From JAPUDQ01 sp964573015 (GTDB lineage: Bacteria > Patescibacteriota > Saccharimonadia > Saccharimonadales > Saccharimonadaceae): DNA of 64,000 nt. The stretch covers positions 124,001 to 188,000 of the forward strand of contig CAZNHZ010000002.1 in NCBI GenBank assembly GCA_964573015.1. Direction: 5' to 3'. Position 1 is the first letter of the stretch. Every line of letters starts with the position of its first letter. A program made the translations under genes and the position numbers. Below are positions 23,587-32,681 of the stretch, one piece after another. A model generated the notes under the pieces. That model was not told the DNA's origin and did no database searches. It saw only the letters and a program-made list of their open reading frames with translations.

Positions 23587-24876
23587 ATGCAGCGCGAGCA
23601 GATAAAAGAGCGACAACACGCTGACTACGCATCATACGAAAGATGGCGGCGAGAAACCGATGCGATGACTGATGTCTCTGAGCGGCTGGCGGCACCAATG
23701 AAAAATTCTTTCGAGTATTTACTAGGCGACGACGGGCACCTGTATTTTCAAGGTCAGTCGCTTGAAAACGTGTTTGATGACGGTATTCGGCGGGCTAGCG
23801 AGTTAGCCGCCTTTGATAGTCGTTACCAAGTCGAACTCGACCGGCGCTTGATAGAGCGTCAAGAGTATGACGATATGCGGCGCTTGGCCTTGGGTGAGGA
23901 TGATGATCCTGATGAATTGCATGTGTTTTCATTGACACCTGATGCGGTACTGGCCGGACTTGATTTGGGAGCTTATGACATCAAGCGCCGTAAAATTATG
24001 CATCGTAAACTGACACGAACCGATCATGGTGTCATGGCGACCTCAACATCACTCGATGGCGGCGATCGGGATGCTTTAGCGTATGCGTCGGCTCGGCTCG
24101 GTCAAACTATTACACCCGACATGTCAAGCGAGCAAGCGCTTAGCGTACGCATTTGGCGACATAGCGATATGGTTATAGATGTTCGCAAAGAGTATGATTG
24201 TTATTTGTCGGCGACTTATGGTGGAAAATGGTTTGGCGGTCGTCAAGATTCGCCGGTGCTTGATGCTCTGGAATTTGTCAAAAGCCATCCGGATCTATTG
24301 GCGGATTTTATGAAGATTAGCCAGGGGATGTCGAGGCGATCGTCTGACTACGAGCTGGCGCTGCAAAACTATACCGCAGCCGTTTCGCGCCGACTACGCG
24401 GTGACGCCGACCTGACATCGCAAGCTGATGCCGGTGCTGCGGCTCGGGCGAGCGGTGAAAAGCTTGATGGCGGTGATTGCCCGACCGGCGCAAACTTAAC
24501 TGCGAGTCAGAGCTTGGAGAAATTAGGCCTTGGCAACCGACTATTTACCGATGGAATTTGTCGCGTCTGTTTGAAAAATAAAAAAGTGGGCGAGTGCCAG
24601 GTATGCTTGGGGTGTGAGTTGGCCGACAATAACGGTTATGATTTGAACGAGATTAATCGTCGGGCCAAACGGGAACGAGCAGCAAGAAAAGTCGCTAGTC
24701 GAGTACTAAAACCGGAAACAATCATGTCCAAAAAACCAAACGACAAGCTGTCCCGGCAAGCTATAATCAAATTGCGATATGGAGCTCATGCGGCTACGCG
24801 TCATGAAGTTGTTATTGGCGGTAAAGACCAGATTATTTATGATCGCCGCAATGGTGAGATTATCTCCGTGTCATAG
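23587..24876 (+). CDS. Unknown protein with C-terminal four-cysteine cluster
   Basis: Protein of 429 aa from the ATG at 23587, the first start beyond the terminator hairpin. Not recognised. The N-terminal half is highly charged and helical (ERQHADYASYERWRRETD). A middle segment is rich in aspartate. Near residues 320-345 there are CRVCLKNKKVGECQVCLGC, five cysteines spaced like a zinc ribbon or knuckle, followed by a basic helix (NRRAKRERAARKV). A soluble metal-binding protein, possibly binding nucleic acid. Its leader holds a cobalamin-like aptamer and terminator, so its level may follow a metabolite. It ends 4 nt before a convergent gene. Confidence 0.55.
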   Translation: MQREQIKERQHADYASYERWRRETDAMTDVSERLAAPMKNSFEYLLGDDGHLYFQGQSLENVFDDGIRRASELAAFDSRYQVELDRRLIERQEYDDMRRLALGEDDDPDELHVFSLTPDAVLAGLDLGAYDIKRRKIMHRKLTRTDHGVMATSTSLDGGDRDALAYASARLGQTITPDMSSEQALSVRIWRHSDMVIDVRKEYDCYLSATYGGKWFGGRQDSPVLDALEFVKSHPDLLADFMKISQGMSRRSSDYELALQNYTAAVSRRLRGDADLTSQADAGAAARASGEKLDGGDCPTGANLTASQSLEKLGLGNRLFTDGICRVCLKNKKVGECQVCLGCELADNNGYDLNEINRRAKRERAARKVASRVLKPETIMSKKPNDKLSRQAIIKLRYGAHAATRHEVVIGGKDQIIYDRRNGEIISVS

Positions 24877-24880
24877 GATG

Positions 24881-26566
24881 TCAGGTATTGAGAGCTTTTT
24901 TGCCGATGGTTATAATATGTTTTTCGCGATAGGTATCAAACGCTTTTGGGTTGAAGCCGTGTTTTTTGATATAACTGCCGATACGCTCGGAGCCGATGAA
25001 GTGCGGTAGCATGACGTAGCTGGCGCCATGCCGATAAAGCTCGGCCGCCTGATCGTAGTTGTTAGCATGACAGATAAATGTCGTTTTCGGCGTGAAGCGG
25101 CTGACATAACGCAGCAGCGTACGGTTGGCGTCAAAATCAGGTATCATACTGACAACCAAGCGAGCTTTGCCGGCATTGATTTCCTCAAGGAATTCTTCGT
25201 CGGTGGCATCGCCGTAGGCATGGCGGATGCCTTGTTCTTCGAGGTGCTCGATGACATCGGGATCATAGTCAACGACCAGGTAGCGCTGGTGCATTTCACG
25301 AAATACCCGCATAAATTCGTGGCCGCCTTTGTGGTAGCCAAACAAAATCACAGGATAAAGAGCATGCTTTTGTCGGCGCTCTTTGATGGTTTTGCGCTCA
25401 AAAATTCTCAGCCGGTTTTCTAGTAGTTTGTAGAGCTGATCATCATACTTCATGAGATAAGTCGATATGCCGATAGTTATGAGAGCGACGAGCGTAATGA
25501 TTGCGATGGCACGATGATCGATCACACCGGTCGAGGCAGCAAACATGACGAGAATAATCGAAAACTCGCTGATTTGGCTTAAATGCATAGCTGCCTTGAA
25601 GCTGGTTAAGCGCGTGTAGCCGAGTACACCCATACTCGATATCACAAACAGTGGCTTGCCGATCATGACGATAAGCGACAGGACGATTGCCGGCCAGAGA
25701 CCATCCTGGATAGCGTCAAATGTAAATGTCTCGCCAAGTACGACAAAGAACAGCACTATAAAGAAATCACGCAAAGGCTTAAGCCGAGCTGCCATTTCAG
25801 TTGCATAGGGCAGTCCTGCCAACGATACACCGGCAAATAACGCCCCGACCTCATACGAAAAGCCGACGGCATGAAACAGCGTGGCGATTATCAGTCCCCA
25901 GGCAATGCTAAACAAAAACAGCATTTCTTGACTCGACGCCAAAAACTTACCAAACCGCGGCATGAGTTTCGTACCGATTAGATAAAGACCTACGCCGATA
26001 CCTAAGGCCTTGAGGCCCAGCAGCGCGAAGTCATCGGTTGACAAGGCTTCGCCATTGGCTAGTGCTGCCACTACAACAAGAGCCAGCATGGCCACGACAT
26101 CATCGATCAAGATAACTCCGATTGCGATCTGACCGTACAGACGAGATGTCTCGCGGTTGTCTGACAAGACCTTGAGAATGATGATTGTACTGCTAAAAAA
26201 TAACGCTACTCCCAGTACAACTGACGTGGTGTGATTAAATCCTAAGGCATAAGAAGCAATATACCCCATCGAGCCAACCAGCAAAAAGATTGCTCCGGCG
26301 ATGACGACCGATATCCGGCCCAGACTTTTGATGACACCGGCGTTCATACCAAGGCCGATGATAAACAGCAGCATGGTGATTCCAATCTCGCTAAATGACT
26401 GAAATGCGTCTTTGGAAGTAACCAGATTTAGAACACTGGGGCCGACGATGATGCCGGTTAGTATGTAGCCCATGATGAGCGGCTGCTTGAGCCATTTCAT
26501 GATAATAGCTACGACGGCACCAATACCGATCACGAAGCTTAACTGTGAAAAAATTGAATTATCCAT
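24881..26566 (-). CDS. CPA2 cation:proton antiporter with RCK/TrkA-N domain (Kef/YbaL type)
   Basis: Protein of 561 aa. About 12 membrane helices occupy residues 5-385, including VILIDDVVAMLAL, which carries the paired aspartates of the ion path. A cytoplasmic TrkA-N domain follows from about residue 410 with a Rossmann start (ILFGYHKGGHEFMR) and acidic tip (VVDYDPD). It likely exports K+ or Na+ against protons with nucleotide control. Single gene facing corA across a 110-nt divergent region. Confidence 0.9.
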   Translation of the reverse strand: MDNSIFSQLSFVIGIGAVVAIIMKWLKQPLIMGYILTGIIVGPSVLNLVTSKDAFQSFSEIGITMLLFIIGLGMNAGVIKSLGRISVVIAGAIFLLVGSMGYIASYALGFNHTTSVVLGVALFFSSTIIILKVLSDNRETSRLYGQIAIGVILIDDVVAMLALVVVAALANGEALSTDDFALLGLKALGIGVGLYLIGTKLMPRFGKFLASSQEMLFLFSIAWGLIIATLFHAVGFSYEVGALFAGVSLAGLPYATEMAARLKPLRDFFIVLFFVVLGETFTFDAIQDGLWPAIVLSLIVMIGKPLFVISSMGVLGYTRLTSFKAAMHLSQISEFSIILVMFAASTGVIDHRAIAIITLVALITIGISTYLMKYDDQLYKLLENRLRIFERKTIKERRQKHALYPVILFGYHKGGHEFMRVFREMHQRYLVVDYDPDVIEHLEEQGIRHAYGDATDEEFLEEINAGKARLVVSMIPDFDANRTLLRYVSRFTPKTTFICHANNYDQAAELYRHGASYVMLPHFIGSERIGSYIKKHGFNPKAFDTYREKHIITIGKKALNT

Positions 26567-26676
26567 GTTTGTTTTGGTTGTTGATTATGGCTATATTATC
26601 GCACAATCGCCATAAGCCGACAAACTATATGAAAGGTAGTGTAGTTTTTTCATAAGCACTATATACTAAAAACGTA

Positions 26677-27606
26677 ATGATTACGTATTATTATAAAAAT
26701 ATTCGCTCCAAGAAGTTGTCTATCCTCGATGATTATCGAGCCGGGGCTTGGGTGTGCGTGGAGTCGCCGACAGACGATGAGATTCGGCGCTTGACCAATC
26801 GTTTTCAGCTTGATTCCGGCCATATGAACGATATACTCGACAGTGATGAAATGCCCCGTCTCGAAAAAGAGGGCGAGCTAACCTATATATTTGTTCGGTA
26901 TGCATACGCCAATGAAGATATGGAGCTGACGACGGCTCCGCTGCTATTTATTGTCGGTAAAGAACTATTTATCACGGTAGCATCACAAAAACTGCCGCGA
27001 TTACAACGCTTCACATCTGGCAAAATTGATTTCTCTACTACGCAACGTACGAAATTGTTGCTGCAAATTATGGAACAAATCGTCGATCAGTATGAGAGTT
27101 TTATAAATAACATTTCCCGCCAGATCAAGATGATTCGTTCGCGTTTGCGTTCGCAAGATGTCGGCAACCAAGATTTCATCGATTTTGTACTGATCGAAGA
27201 TGAGCTAAATGAGTTTCTGTCGGCAATGTTACCGACCACGGCGATATTGAGACGATTAATGTTAGGCCGCCATATACCGTTGTTTGCCGATGATGAAGAC
27301 TTGGTCGAGGATCTGTTGCTCAATAATGAGCAATCAATTGAGGGCTGTCGCAGTAACGTCAAAAGTATTGTCAATATTCGCGAAGCCTACGCCACGATTA
27401 CCAGCAACAATCTAAACCGCACTATGAAAATATTGACAGCTGCTACCATGCTGATTGCGCTGCCTAATGTTTTTTTCGGTATGTACGGCATGAATATCGA
27501 TTTGCCGTTTCAGCACCATACTTGGGCATATGGAATGGTAATTACGGCGACGCTGATGGCTACGGCCATAGTAGTTGTTATTGCCAGGGCGCGTCGGATT
27601 TTTTAG
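26677..27606 (+). CDS. corA: CorA-type divalent metal transporter
   Basis: Protein of 309 aa. A large cytoplasmic alpha/beta domain and long helix precede two C-terminal membrane helices, with the GMN selectivity motif in FFGMYGMNIDLP. Imports Mg2+ and perhaps Co2+ as a pentamer. TATACT ends 9 nt before the ATG without a Shine-Dalgarno. The next promoter (TTGACA) begins directly at the stop codon. Confidence 0.92.
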   Translation: MITYYYKNIRSKKLSILDDYRAGAWVCVESPTDDEIRRLTNRFQLDSGHMNDILDSDEMPRLEKEGELTYIFVRYAYANEDMELTTAPLLFIVGKELFITVASQKLPRLQRFTSGKIDFSTTQRTKLLLQIMEQIVDQYESFINNISRQIKMIRSRLRSQDVGNQDFIDFVLIEDELNEFLSAMLPTTAILRRLMLGRHIPLFADDEDLVEDLLLNNEQSIEGCRSNVKSIVNIREAYATITSNNLNRTMKILTAATMLIALPNVFFGMYGMNIDLPFQHHTWAYGMVITATLMATAIVVVIARARRIF

Positions 27607-27635
27607 TTGACACAGTGCAAAAGTTGGGTTAGACT
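27607..27635 (+). promoter_or_regulatory. Promoter of the 30-aa gene
   Basis: TTGACA at 27607-27612, 17-nt spacer, TAGACT at 27630-27635. Downstream, TTTCAC-N4-GTGAAA forms a small hairpin at 27648-27663, then AAGGAG at 27673-27678. Confidence 0.65.
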
Positions 27636-27682
27636 CGTCGGTATGCTTTCACGTCAGTGAAACAAAAACAAAAAGGAGTTAT

Positions 27683-27775
27683 GTGTTAATACCAATTATC
27701 AAAACCCCGTCTCGTGCTGTTCGAGTGGCGGTTACGGTGGTTAAGCCCGAGTGGCGTCGTTTTATTGAGCAGTAG
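27683..27775 (+). CDS. 30-aa small protein
   Basis: GTG start 4 nt after a strong AAGGAG, behind a near-consensus promoter. Thirty codons, basic with a Val-rich centre (RAVRVAVTVVKPEWRRF), ending in TAG. It overlaps the 3' end of the convergent dsbA-like gene by 14 nt. No family known. The complete promoter, Shine-Dalgarno and start make translation likely despite the size. Confidence 0.5.
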   Translation: MLIPIIKTPSRAVRVAVTVVKPEWRRFIEQ

Positions 27776-28490
27776 CTGGAGGATTGTCGGCCTGAGAGGC
27801 AGGAAGTTTAACACCTGCGGCTTTGAGTGCCGTTTCGATTTGTTGGCTCAATTTATCGCCTTTTTGCTGGATGAGATCATCTACAATTTCGTTGTTTTGT
27901 TTCGTTTTGTTGACAAAGATCGATGGTGTGGCCTCGACGCCGGCCTTTAGCCCGAGAGATCGGTCATAATTAATTTTTTCGGCGACGGCATCGCTTGTGA
28001 TGTCGCTGCGGTACTTTTGCATGTCCAATCCCAGCTGTGTAGCGTAATCCTCAAATGTTTTTTGACGCTGATCGGCAGTTTGACTACTCCAGGTATTGTG
28101 GTTGCTAAACAGCAAATCGTACATTTCCCAAAACTTACCTTGCAGCCCTGCTGCTTCCGATGCTGCTGCGGCTGCAAAAGCATGCGGGTGAATACTCGTT
28201 AAAGGAAAATGTCGGTAGACAAAACCGACCGTATCTTTGTACTTTTCTTTGACGATCTTAACGTTAGGATATGCTCCGCCGCAGCCGGGACACTGAAAAT
28301 CGGCGTACTCGTATACGATAACCTTGGCGGCCTTGTTGCCGTATACATGATCATTTATCTTGCGATTGGTCGAAAGCCTGAATACATCGTCGTCACTGAC
28401 TTCGAGCTTGTTTCTGTTTGATAGCGCGACTAAGCCGACAATAACCGCGAGGCAAACAACGGTAAAAATTATCCATCGGGTTCTGTCCAT
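27762..28490 (-). CDS. DsbA-family thiol:disulfide oxidoreductase
   Basis: Protein of 242 aa. An N-terminal membrane anchor (IIFTVVCLAVIVGLVAL) is followed by a thioredoxin fold with active site CPGC (EYADFQCPGCGGAYP), a helical insertion and the cis-proline loop GVEATPSIFVN. It should form or shuffle disulfides in exported proteins outside the membrane, such as the cysteine-containing surface proteins of this window. GGAG 6-7 nt before the ATG. Confidence 0.92.
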   Translation of the reverse strand: MDRTRWIIFTVVCLAVIVGLVALSNRNKLEVSDDDVFRLSTNRKINDHVYGNKAAKVIVYEYADFQCPGCGGAYPNVKIVKEKYKDTVGFVYRHFPLTSIHPHAFAAAAASEAAGLQGKFWEMYDLLFSNHNTWSSQTADQRQKTFEDYATQLGLDMQKYRSDITSDAVAEKINYDRSLGLKAGVEATPSIFVNKTKQNNEIVDDLIQQKGDKLSQQIETALKAAGVKLPASQADNPPATAQ

Positions 28491-28558
28491 ATTTTTCTCC
28501 TATTACTACTATCATATTAGTATAGCGTACATGCACCTATAGGCGATATAGTAGTAGT

Positions 28559-29386
28559 ATGACAAGTGCTTGGTGGGTGATCGGCCTAGTGTTGGCGATG
28601 GGGTTGTTTGCGGTAATCACTGCTATGGTAGCGCCGTTTGGCTGGAAGCGTTGGCGTGCGCTGACAGGTCTTTTGCAACTTATTTTATTGCAGGGCATTA
28701 TGATTATCGGCCTAGCAAATTGGGGTTTGCTAGGCGGTGCGATTATCGGCGGCTTGGCCGCTTTGGTGGCGGCTTTACTTGCGACTACCTCGTTGACTAA
28801 TCGCTTAGCTGATCGTCTCATGTCACGTTATGGCTGGGCAGTCAACAAACGCTTGCTTAGCTGGACCTGGCTAGATAGTTTCGTTGACAAGCGGCCGCCC
28901 GCCCAAAGGCTGCGTATCACCTCAATTACCGACTTACGGTCGCTCATCGAGGCTTCCAAATCGCTGACCGCCAACGAACGTCATATGATTGAAGCCGCCA
29001 TGACGCTTGATCGTTTGAAAGTCGGTGACGTGATGAAGCCGCTATCAGCGATGGAATCGGTTCGGGTTGAGGACGCCGTCGGACCGTTATTGCTTGATGA
29101 ACTGTACCGAACGCGACAGACGCTTTTTCCTGTAATCGACAACGAATCAATCAGCGGGTATGTTCAACTGTCCAGGCTGGTAGAGGCGCGTCGACCGGCT
29201 CAGACGGTTCGCTCGGTTATGGTTGCACCGATAGTTAAGATTCATCACGATCTGTCGGTGGTTGACGCCTGTCAAACTATGCTCAAGGAGGGAGTGTTAT
29301 TGGCTTATATCGATGACGGGGCAAAAGGTGGTTTGGTGACGCTTGAAAGTCTTTTTTTGGCCGTTCTGGGCAAAGACGGTCGATAG
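28559..29386 (+). CDS. Membrane protein with tandem CBS domains (CNNM/CorC-like)
   Basis: Protein of 275 aa. Two or three N-terminal membrane helices (residues about 3-80) are followed by CBS repeats: LTANERHMIEAAMTLDRLKVGDVMKPLSAMESV and QTVRSVMVAPIVKIHHDLSVVDACQTM. The linker ... VGDVMxP is typical of the CorC/HlyC/CNNM group linked to Mg2+ handling, although the DUF21 membrane domain is short here. Lies near corA. TATAGT ends 6 nt before the ATG (leaderless type). Confidence 0.7.
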   Translation: MTSAWWVIGLVLAMGLFAVITAMVAPFGWKRWRALTGLLQLILLQGIMIIGLANWGLLGGAIIGGLAALVAALLATTSLTNRLADRLMSRYGWAVNKRLLSWTWLDSFVDKRPPAQRLRITSITDLRSLIEASKSLTANERHMIEAAMTLDRLKVGDVMKPLSAMESVRVEDAVGPLLLDELYRTRQTLFPVIDNESISGYVQLSRLVEARRPAQTVRSVMVAPIVKIHHDLSVVDACQTMLKEGVLLAYIDDGAKGGLVTLESLFLAVLGKDGR

Positions 29387-29438
29387 AATATACGAAACGC
29401 GATATAATAGCTGCAACCTAACTTTGAAGGAAATGATT

Positions 29439-30755
29439 ATGGAACGTATCCTAACAACGGCCGCGCTGTCTCATGTTGGCGAGAAAGTTTTGCTGCGAGG
29501 CTGGCTACACAAAAAGCGTTTACTTGGTGGACTCAATTTTATTACCCTGCGCGATCGCAGCGGTATATTGCAGGGTCTGATCGACGACAAATCGCAGATT
29601 GAAAAATTACGCGGTATGCAGATTGGGACGGTTTTGCAGCTAGACGGCATGGTTGTGGCAGATGAACGTGCCCCGGGCGGGGCCGAACTGCACGATGTCA
29701 CTATTGAGGTAATTACACCGGTGACCGATGAATCTCCTATCGAAATCGATAAACCGTTGTCACACAAACCGGATAATCTAGATACCCTGTTTGATCATCG
29801 GGTTATTGGGCTGCGCAACTTACAAGAACGAGCGGTATTTGAGGTTCAATCGACTATTTGTGCGTCACTGAGAAATTATTTTTATGAGCACGACATGGTA
29901 GAAATGCACACACCCAAGCTATTAGCCGAGGCGACCGAAGGGGGTGCCGAAGTGTTTACGCTTGATTATTTCGACAAAACCGCCACACTGGCGCAAAGTC
30001 CGCAGTTTTACAAACAAATGATGGTCGGTGTGTTTGAACGGGTATTTGAGATAGCGCCGGTATACCGGGCTGAATTGAGTGCGACTACTCGCCACATGAC
30101 AGAGTATACTTCGGTAGACGGTGAAATGGGTTTTATCTCGTTAAGCGATCTAACCGCTTTTTTGGGCGGTTTGTTGCGTCGGGTTGTCGATGATACTTGG
30201 GCTAAGCATGAGACGGAGCTAAAAAGATGGAATGCTACCAAGCCGGTGTTGCCAGACACGATACCTATTATTCCGATGAGTGAAATCCACGAGCGCTATA
30301 CCAAAGCTACCAATCAAAACACGGTCGGTGAAAAAGACTTACGCCCCGACGAAGAGCGCTGGATCTGCGAATATGCCAAACAGCAGCTGGGTTCAGAGGC
30401 GGTTTTTGTCAGCGAATGGCCGGCGAGTGAAATGAAATTTTATCATAAAGCCAATCAGGCTGATCCTGAGTTGGCAGATCGGGTTGATTTTTTGTTTCGC
30501 GGTGTCGAAATTACGACAGGCAGTATGCGTGAACATCGCTACGACAAAGTTGTCGAACAATTAAATACTCACGTGGGAGCCGGCGCAGCAGATGATCCGG
30601 GTTTTGCGCCTTTTTTGAGCGCGATGCGCTACGGCATGCCACCGCACGGTGGGTTTGGGTTAGGGCTCGAGCGTTTGACACAAAAAATCGTTGGCCTTGG
30701 TAATGTCAAAGAAGCGACGCTGTTTCCGCGTGATATCAATCGTCTCACTCCATAA
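29439..30755 (+). CDS. aspS: Aspartyl-tRNA synthetase, archaeal/eukaryal type without GAD insertion
   Basis: Protein of 438 aa from the ATG at 29439, with GAAGGAA about 8 nt upstream. N-terminal OB-fold anticodon-binding domain (LLRGWLHKKRLLGGLNFITLRDR), then class II core: motif 2 YRAELSATTRHMTEYTSVDGEM and motif 3 GGFGLGLERL. Typical bacterial AspRS has about 590 aa with an inserted GAD domain; this one is short and lacks it, like archaeal and AspRS2 forms, which are often non-discriminating and also charge tRNA-Asn. If so, an amidotransferase elsewhere would be needed. Confidence 0.85.
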   Translation: MERILTTAALSHVGEKVLLRGWLHKKRLLGGLNFITLRDRSGILQGLIDDKSQIEKLRGMQIGTVLQLDGMVVADERAPGGAELHDVTIEVITPVTDESPIEIDKPLSHKPDNLDTLFDHRVIGLRNLQERAVFEVQSTICASLRNYFYEHDMVEMHTPKLLAEATEGGAEVFTLDYFDKTATLAQSPQFYKQMMVGVFERVFEIAPVYRAELSATTRHMTEYTSVDGEMGFISLSDLTAFLGGLLRRVVDDTWAKHETELKRWNATKPVLPDTIPIIPMSEIHERYTKATNQNTVGEKDLRPDEERWICEYAKQQLGSEAVFVSEWPASEMKFYHKANQADPELADRVDFLFRGVEITTGSMREHRYDKVVEQLNTHVGAGAADDPGFAPFLSAMRYGMPPHGGFGLGLERLTQKIVGLGNVKEATLFPRDINRLTP

Positions 30756-30834
30756 TTAACTTTTCACCAAAATCGGCCGACCATTGATGAGGCGCAACTG
30801 GGGCTACGGTATCGTACACCTACAAACCACCTGT

Positions 30835-30862
30835 TTGACAGCCCAATCCAAGCCGTCATAAT
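30835..30862 (+). promoter_or_regulatory. Promoter of the gene at 30869, leaderless type
   Basis: TTGACA at 30835-30840, 16-nt spacer, CATAAT at 30857-30862, then only 6 nt (AGAAGC) before the ATG. Both hexamers present make this one of the clearest leaderless promoters here. Confidence 0.65.
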
Positions 30863-30868
30863 AGAAGC

Positions 30869-31399
30869 ATGCACAAATTAATCATGGCCTCGCTGATGGC
30901 TGTTTTGCTGCCGGTTTCGGCGGGGGCTATCGATCCTGCAGCCATGACGGCAGAAGAATTTACACTTGTAGAGCGTAACTGCAGTAATGCGCAGCGTACC
31001 CTGCAGCGTATTCAGTATGTCGATCCTCTCACACGGGTAAATCGAGGCAGCGCTTATAATACCATGTCGAAGTTGATGTCGGCTTTGACCGCGCGTGCGG
31101 CATATAATGCCTATAGTGTTCCGCAACTGGCTGAAAGTACCGCCGCTGTTCAGGATCAGCGGGTTCAGTTTGCCAAAGACTATACCGATTATGAGATTGC
31201 GCTCAAAGAGCTCATTAATTTTGACTGCGCCGACAACCCGATTGCTTTTTACAATCGTTTAGTAGATGTTCGGGCTAAGCGCTCGATTGTCGCTCTGAGA
31301 ATTCGAGAAATCGAGCAACGATTTGATATTTTTGCGACAGCTATGAAAAAACTAGAAACACAGGTAAAAGCCAATGAAAAAACCAACTCGCGTAGATAA
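30869..31399 (+). CDS. Secreted helical protein of unknown function
   Basis: Protein of 176 aa with a signal peptide (LIMASLMAVLLPVSAGA). The mature part is almost wholly helical and polar, with two cysteines (NCSNAQ and NFDCADN) that could pair outside the cell and a C-terminal coiled coil. Not recognised. It overlaps the next gene by 26 nt, so both are probably made together; the pair may act as a secreted and membrane partner. Confidence 0.6.
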   Translation: MHKLIMASLMAVLLPVSAGAIDPAAMTAEEFTLVERNCSNAQRTLQRIQYVDPLTRVNRGSAYNTMSKLMSALTARAAYNAYSVPQLAESTAAVQDQRVQFAKDYTDYEIALKELINFDCADNPIAFYNRLVDVRAKRSIVALRIREIEQRFDIFATAMKKLETQVKANEKTNSRR

Positions 31400-31775
31400 T
31401 ACGATTGCAATTGTTTTTGAGAATATTCGTGGTCGAGTGCTGCAGTATCAGTTGGCGTCAGCGGTCGTGTTGGTCGTGATTATTACGAGCGTTATGACAA
31501 CCATTAGTATGGTTTTGTATGTGAGAAGCGGTGCTTCCGGACTGGATTTGAGCCGTCCCGGATTTTCAAAAACTCGCAATACTATCAAGCAAACGGTCGA
31601 ACCGGATTTTAGTTCGACAGGACCATTGTCGGCAGCTGATTTAGAAACATTCAAATCTCTTTATGCCAAGCAGCGCCAAGACCTGCAAGCCCTCGGTTCA
31701 TTTGACGATACGGCTCTCAGCGATGAAGCACTTGGCTTTATCTTGAGCGATGAGCCGTTGCCAGGCAATCAATAA
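31374..31775 (+). CDS. Single-pass membrane protein of unknown function
   Basis: Protein of 133 aa. Short basic cytoplasmic segment, one membrane helix (ASAVVLVVIITSVMTTISMVLYV), then an acidic external domain of about 80 residues rich in S, D and L. Its start lies inside the preceding secreted-protein gene (26-nt overlap), so translation is coupled. No family recognised. It ends directly at the stop of the convergent mscS. Confidence 0.55.
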   Translation: MKKPTRVDNTIAIVFENIRGRVLQYQLASAVVLVVIITSVMTTISMVLYVRSGASGLDLSRPGFSKTRNTIKQTVEPDFSSTGPLSAADLETFKSLYAKQRQDLQALGSFDDTALSDEALGFILSDEPLPGNQ

Positions 31776-32633
31776 CTATTTATTTTTGGAAACTTGCCAC
31801 GCTAGCGACGCGGGATACTGAGCCAATTCAATCCCTTTTTTGCGAAAATCACGCAATAAACGACGACGCATCTCACCGGTGACGCTCCATTGAGCCGAAG
31901 GTTGAGTTTTGCCGACAATTGTCACTTCCATACTGACATCGGAGAAATTTCCGATATTCAAAAAATGGGGCGCTTCGAGCAATTTTTCTTTCCAAGCCTC
32001 GTCTTTGGCCATTTTTTCGCCGGCGTTATTGATAATCTCGGCTAGTTTGTCGATATCGGTATCAGGGTGTACTGACAAGCTGAAATGCACTTTCGAAAAC
32101 CCCATCGTCTTGTTGATGACGTGCATGATCGTGCCGTTTGGTACGTAGTGGACATTGCCGTCAACATCGCGCAGGGTGGTCGTACGGACACCGACACGCT
32201 CGACTGTGCCAGCGGCACCCTCGAGATCGACCACATCGCCGACGCGGTATTGATTTTCGGTGATGATGAAGATACCGCTGAGAAAATCTTTGATGACCGA
32301 CTGAGCGCCAAAGCCTAGCGCGATACCGACGATACCAGCGCTGGCGAGTACCGGTGTGAGATCGACATCCGGAAATAGCTGCTGAAAGATCAGCACGCCA
32401 GCCAGCGAGATGACGATAATCTTCCAGACGACGACCAGCAGACCGATGAGGGTGTTTTGGCGCTTAGTGACATCGATGTCGCTCATGTCGTTGTTTTTGC
32501 GGATGACGTGGCGGATGATGCGGGCAATGATTGCACCGCCGAAGCGCAGCGCCAGCCACGACAGCACGATGATTGCGACGATGTCAAAGATGTTTTTGTT
32601 GAGGTAGTCAAAGAATTTTTCTATACTATGCAT
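31776..32633 (-). CDS. mscS: Small-conductance mechanosensitive channel
   Basis: Protein of 285 aa. Helices at about residues 15-35, 62-85 and the pore helix with ASAGIVGIALGFGAQSVIKDFLSGIFI, then the MscS beta domain (YRVGDVVDLEGAAGTVERVGVRTTTLRD) and C-terminal alpha/beta domain. Releases solutes on osmotic downshock. TATACT on the minus strand ends 8 nt before the ATG, without a Shine-Dalgarno. Confidence 0.93.
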   Translation of the reverse strand: MHSIEKFFDYLNKNIFDIVAIIVLSWLALRFGGAIIARIIRHVIRKNNDMSDIDVTKRQNTLIGLLVVVWKIIVISLAGVLIFQQLFPDVDLTPVLASAGIVGIALGFGAQSVIKDFLSGIFIITENQYRVGDVVDLEGAAGTVERVGVRTTTLRDVDGNVHYVPNGTIMHVINKTMGFSKVHFSLSVHPDTDIDKLAEIINNAGEKMAKDEAWKEKLLEAPHFLNIGNFSDVSMEVTIVGKTQPSAQWSVTGEMRRRLLRDFRKKGIELAQYPASLAWQVSKNK

Positions 32634-32681
32634 ATACGACCAGTATAGCTAACTTATGGTGCGCTGGATAGCGCAGGATAA

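Noticed and set aside
23533..24876. Start of the cysteine-cluster protein at 23533
   Set aside because: The first 18 codons lie on the terminator hairpin below the riboswitch and no ribosome site precedes them.
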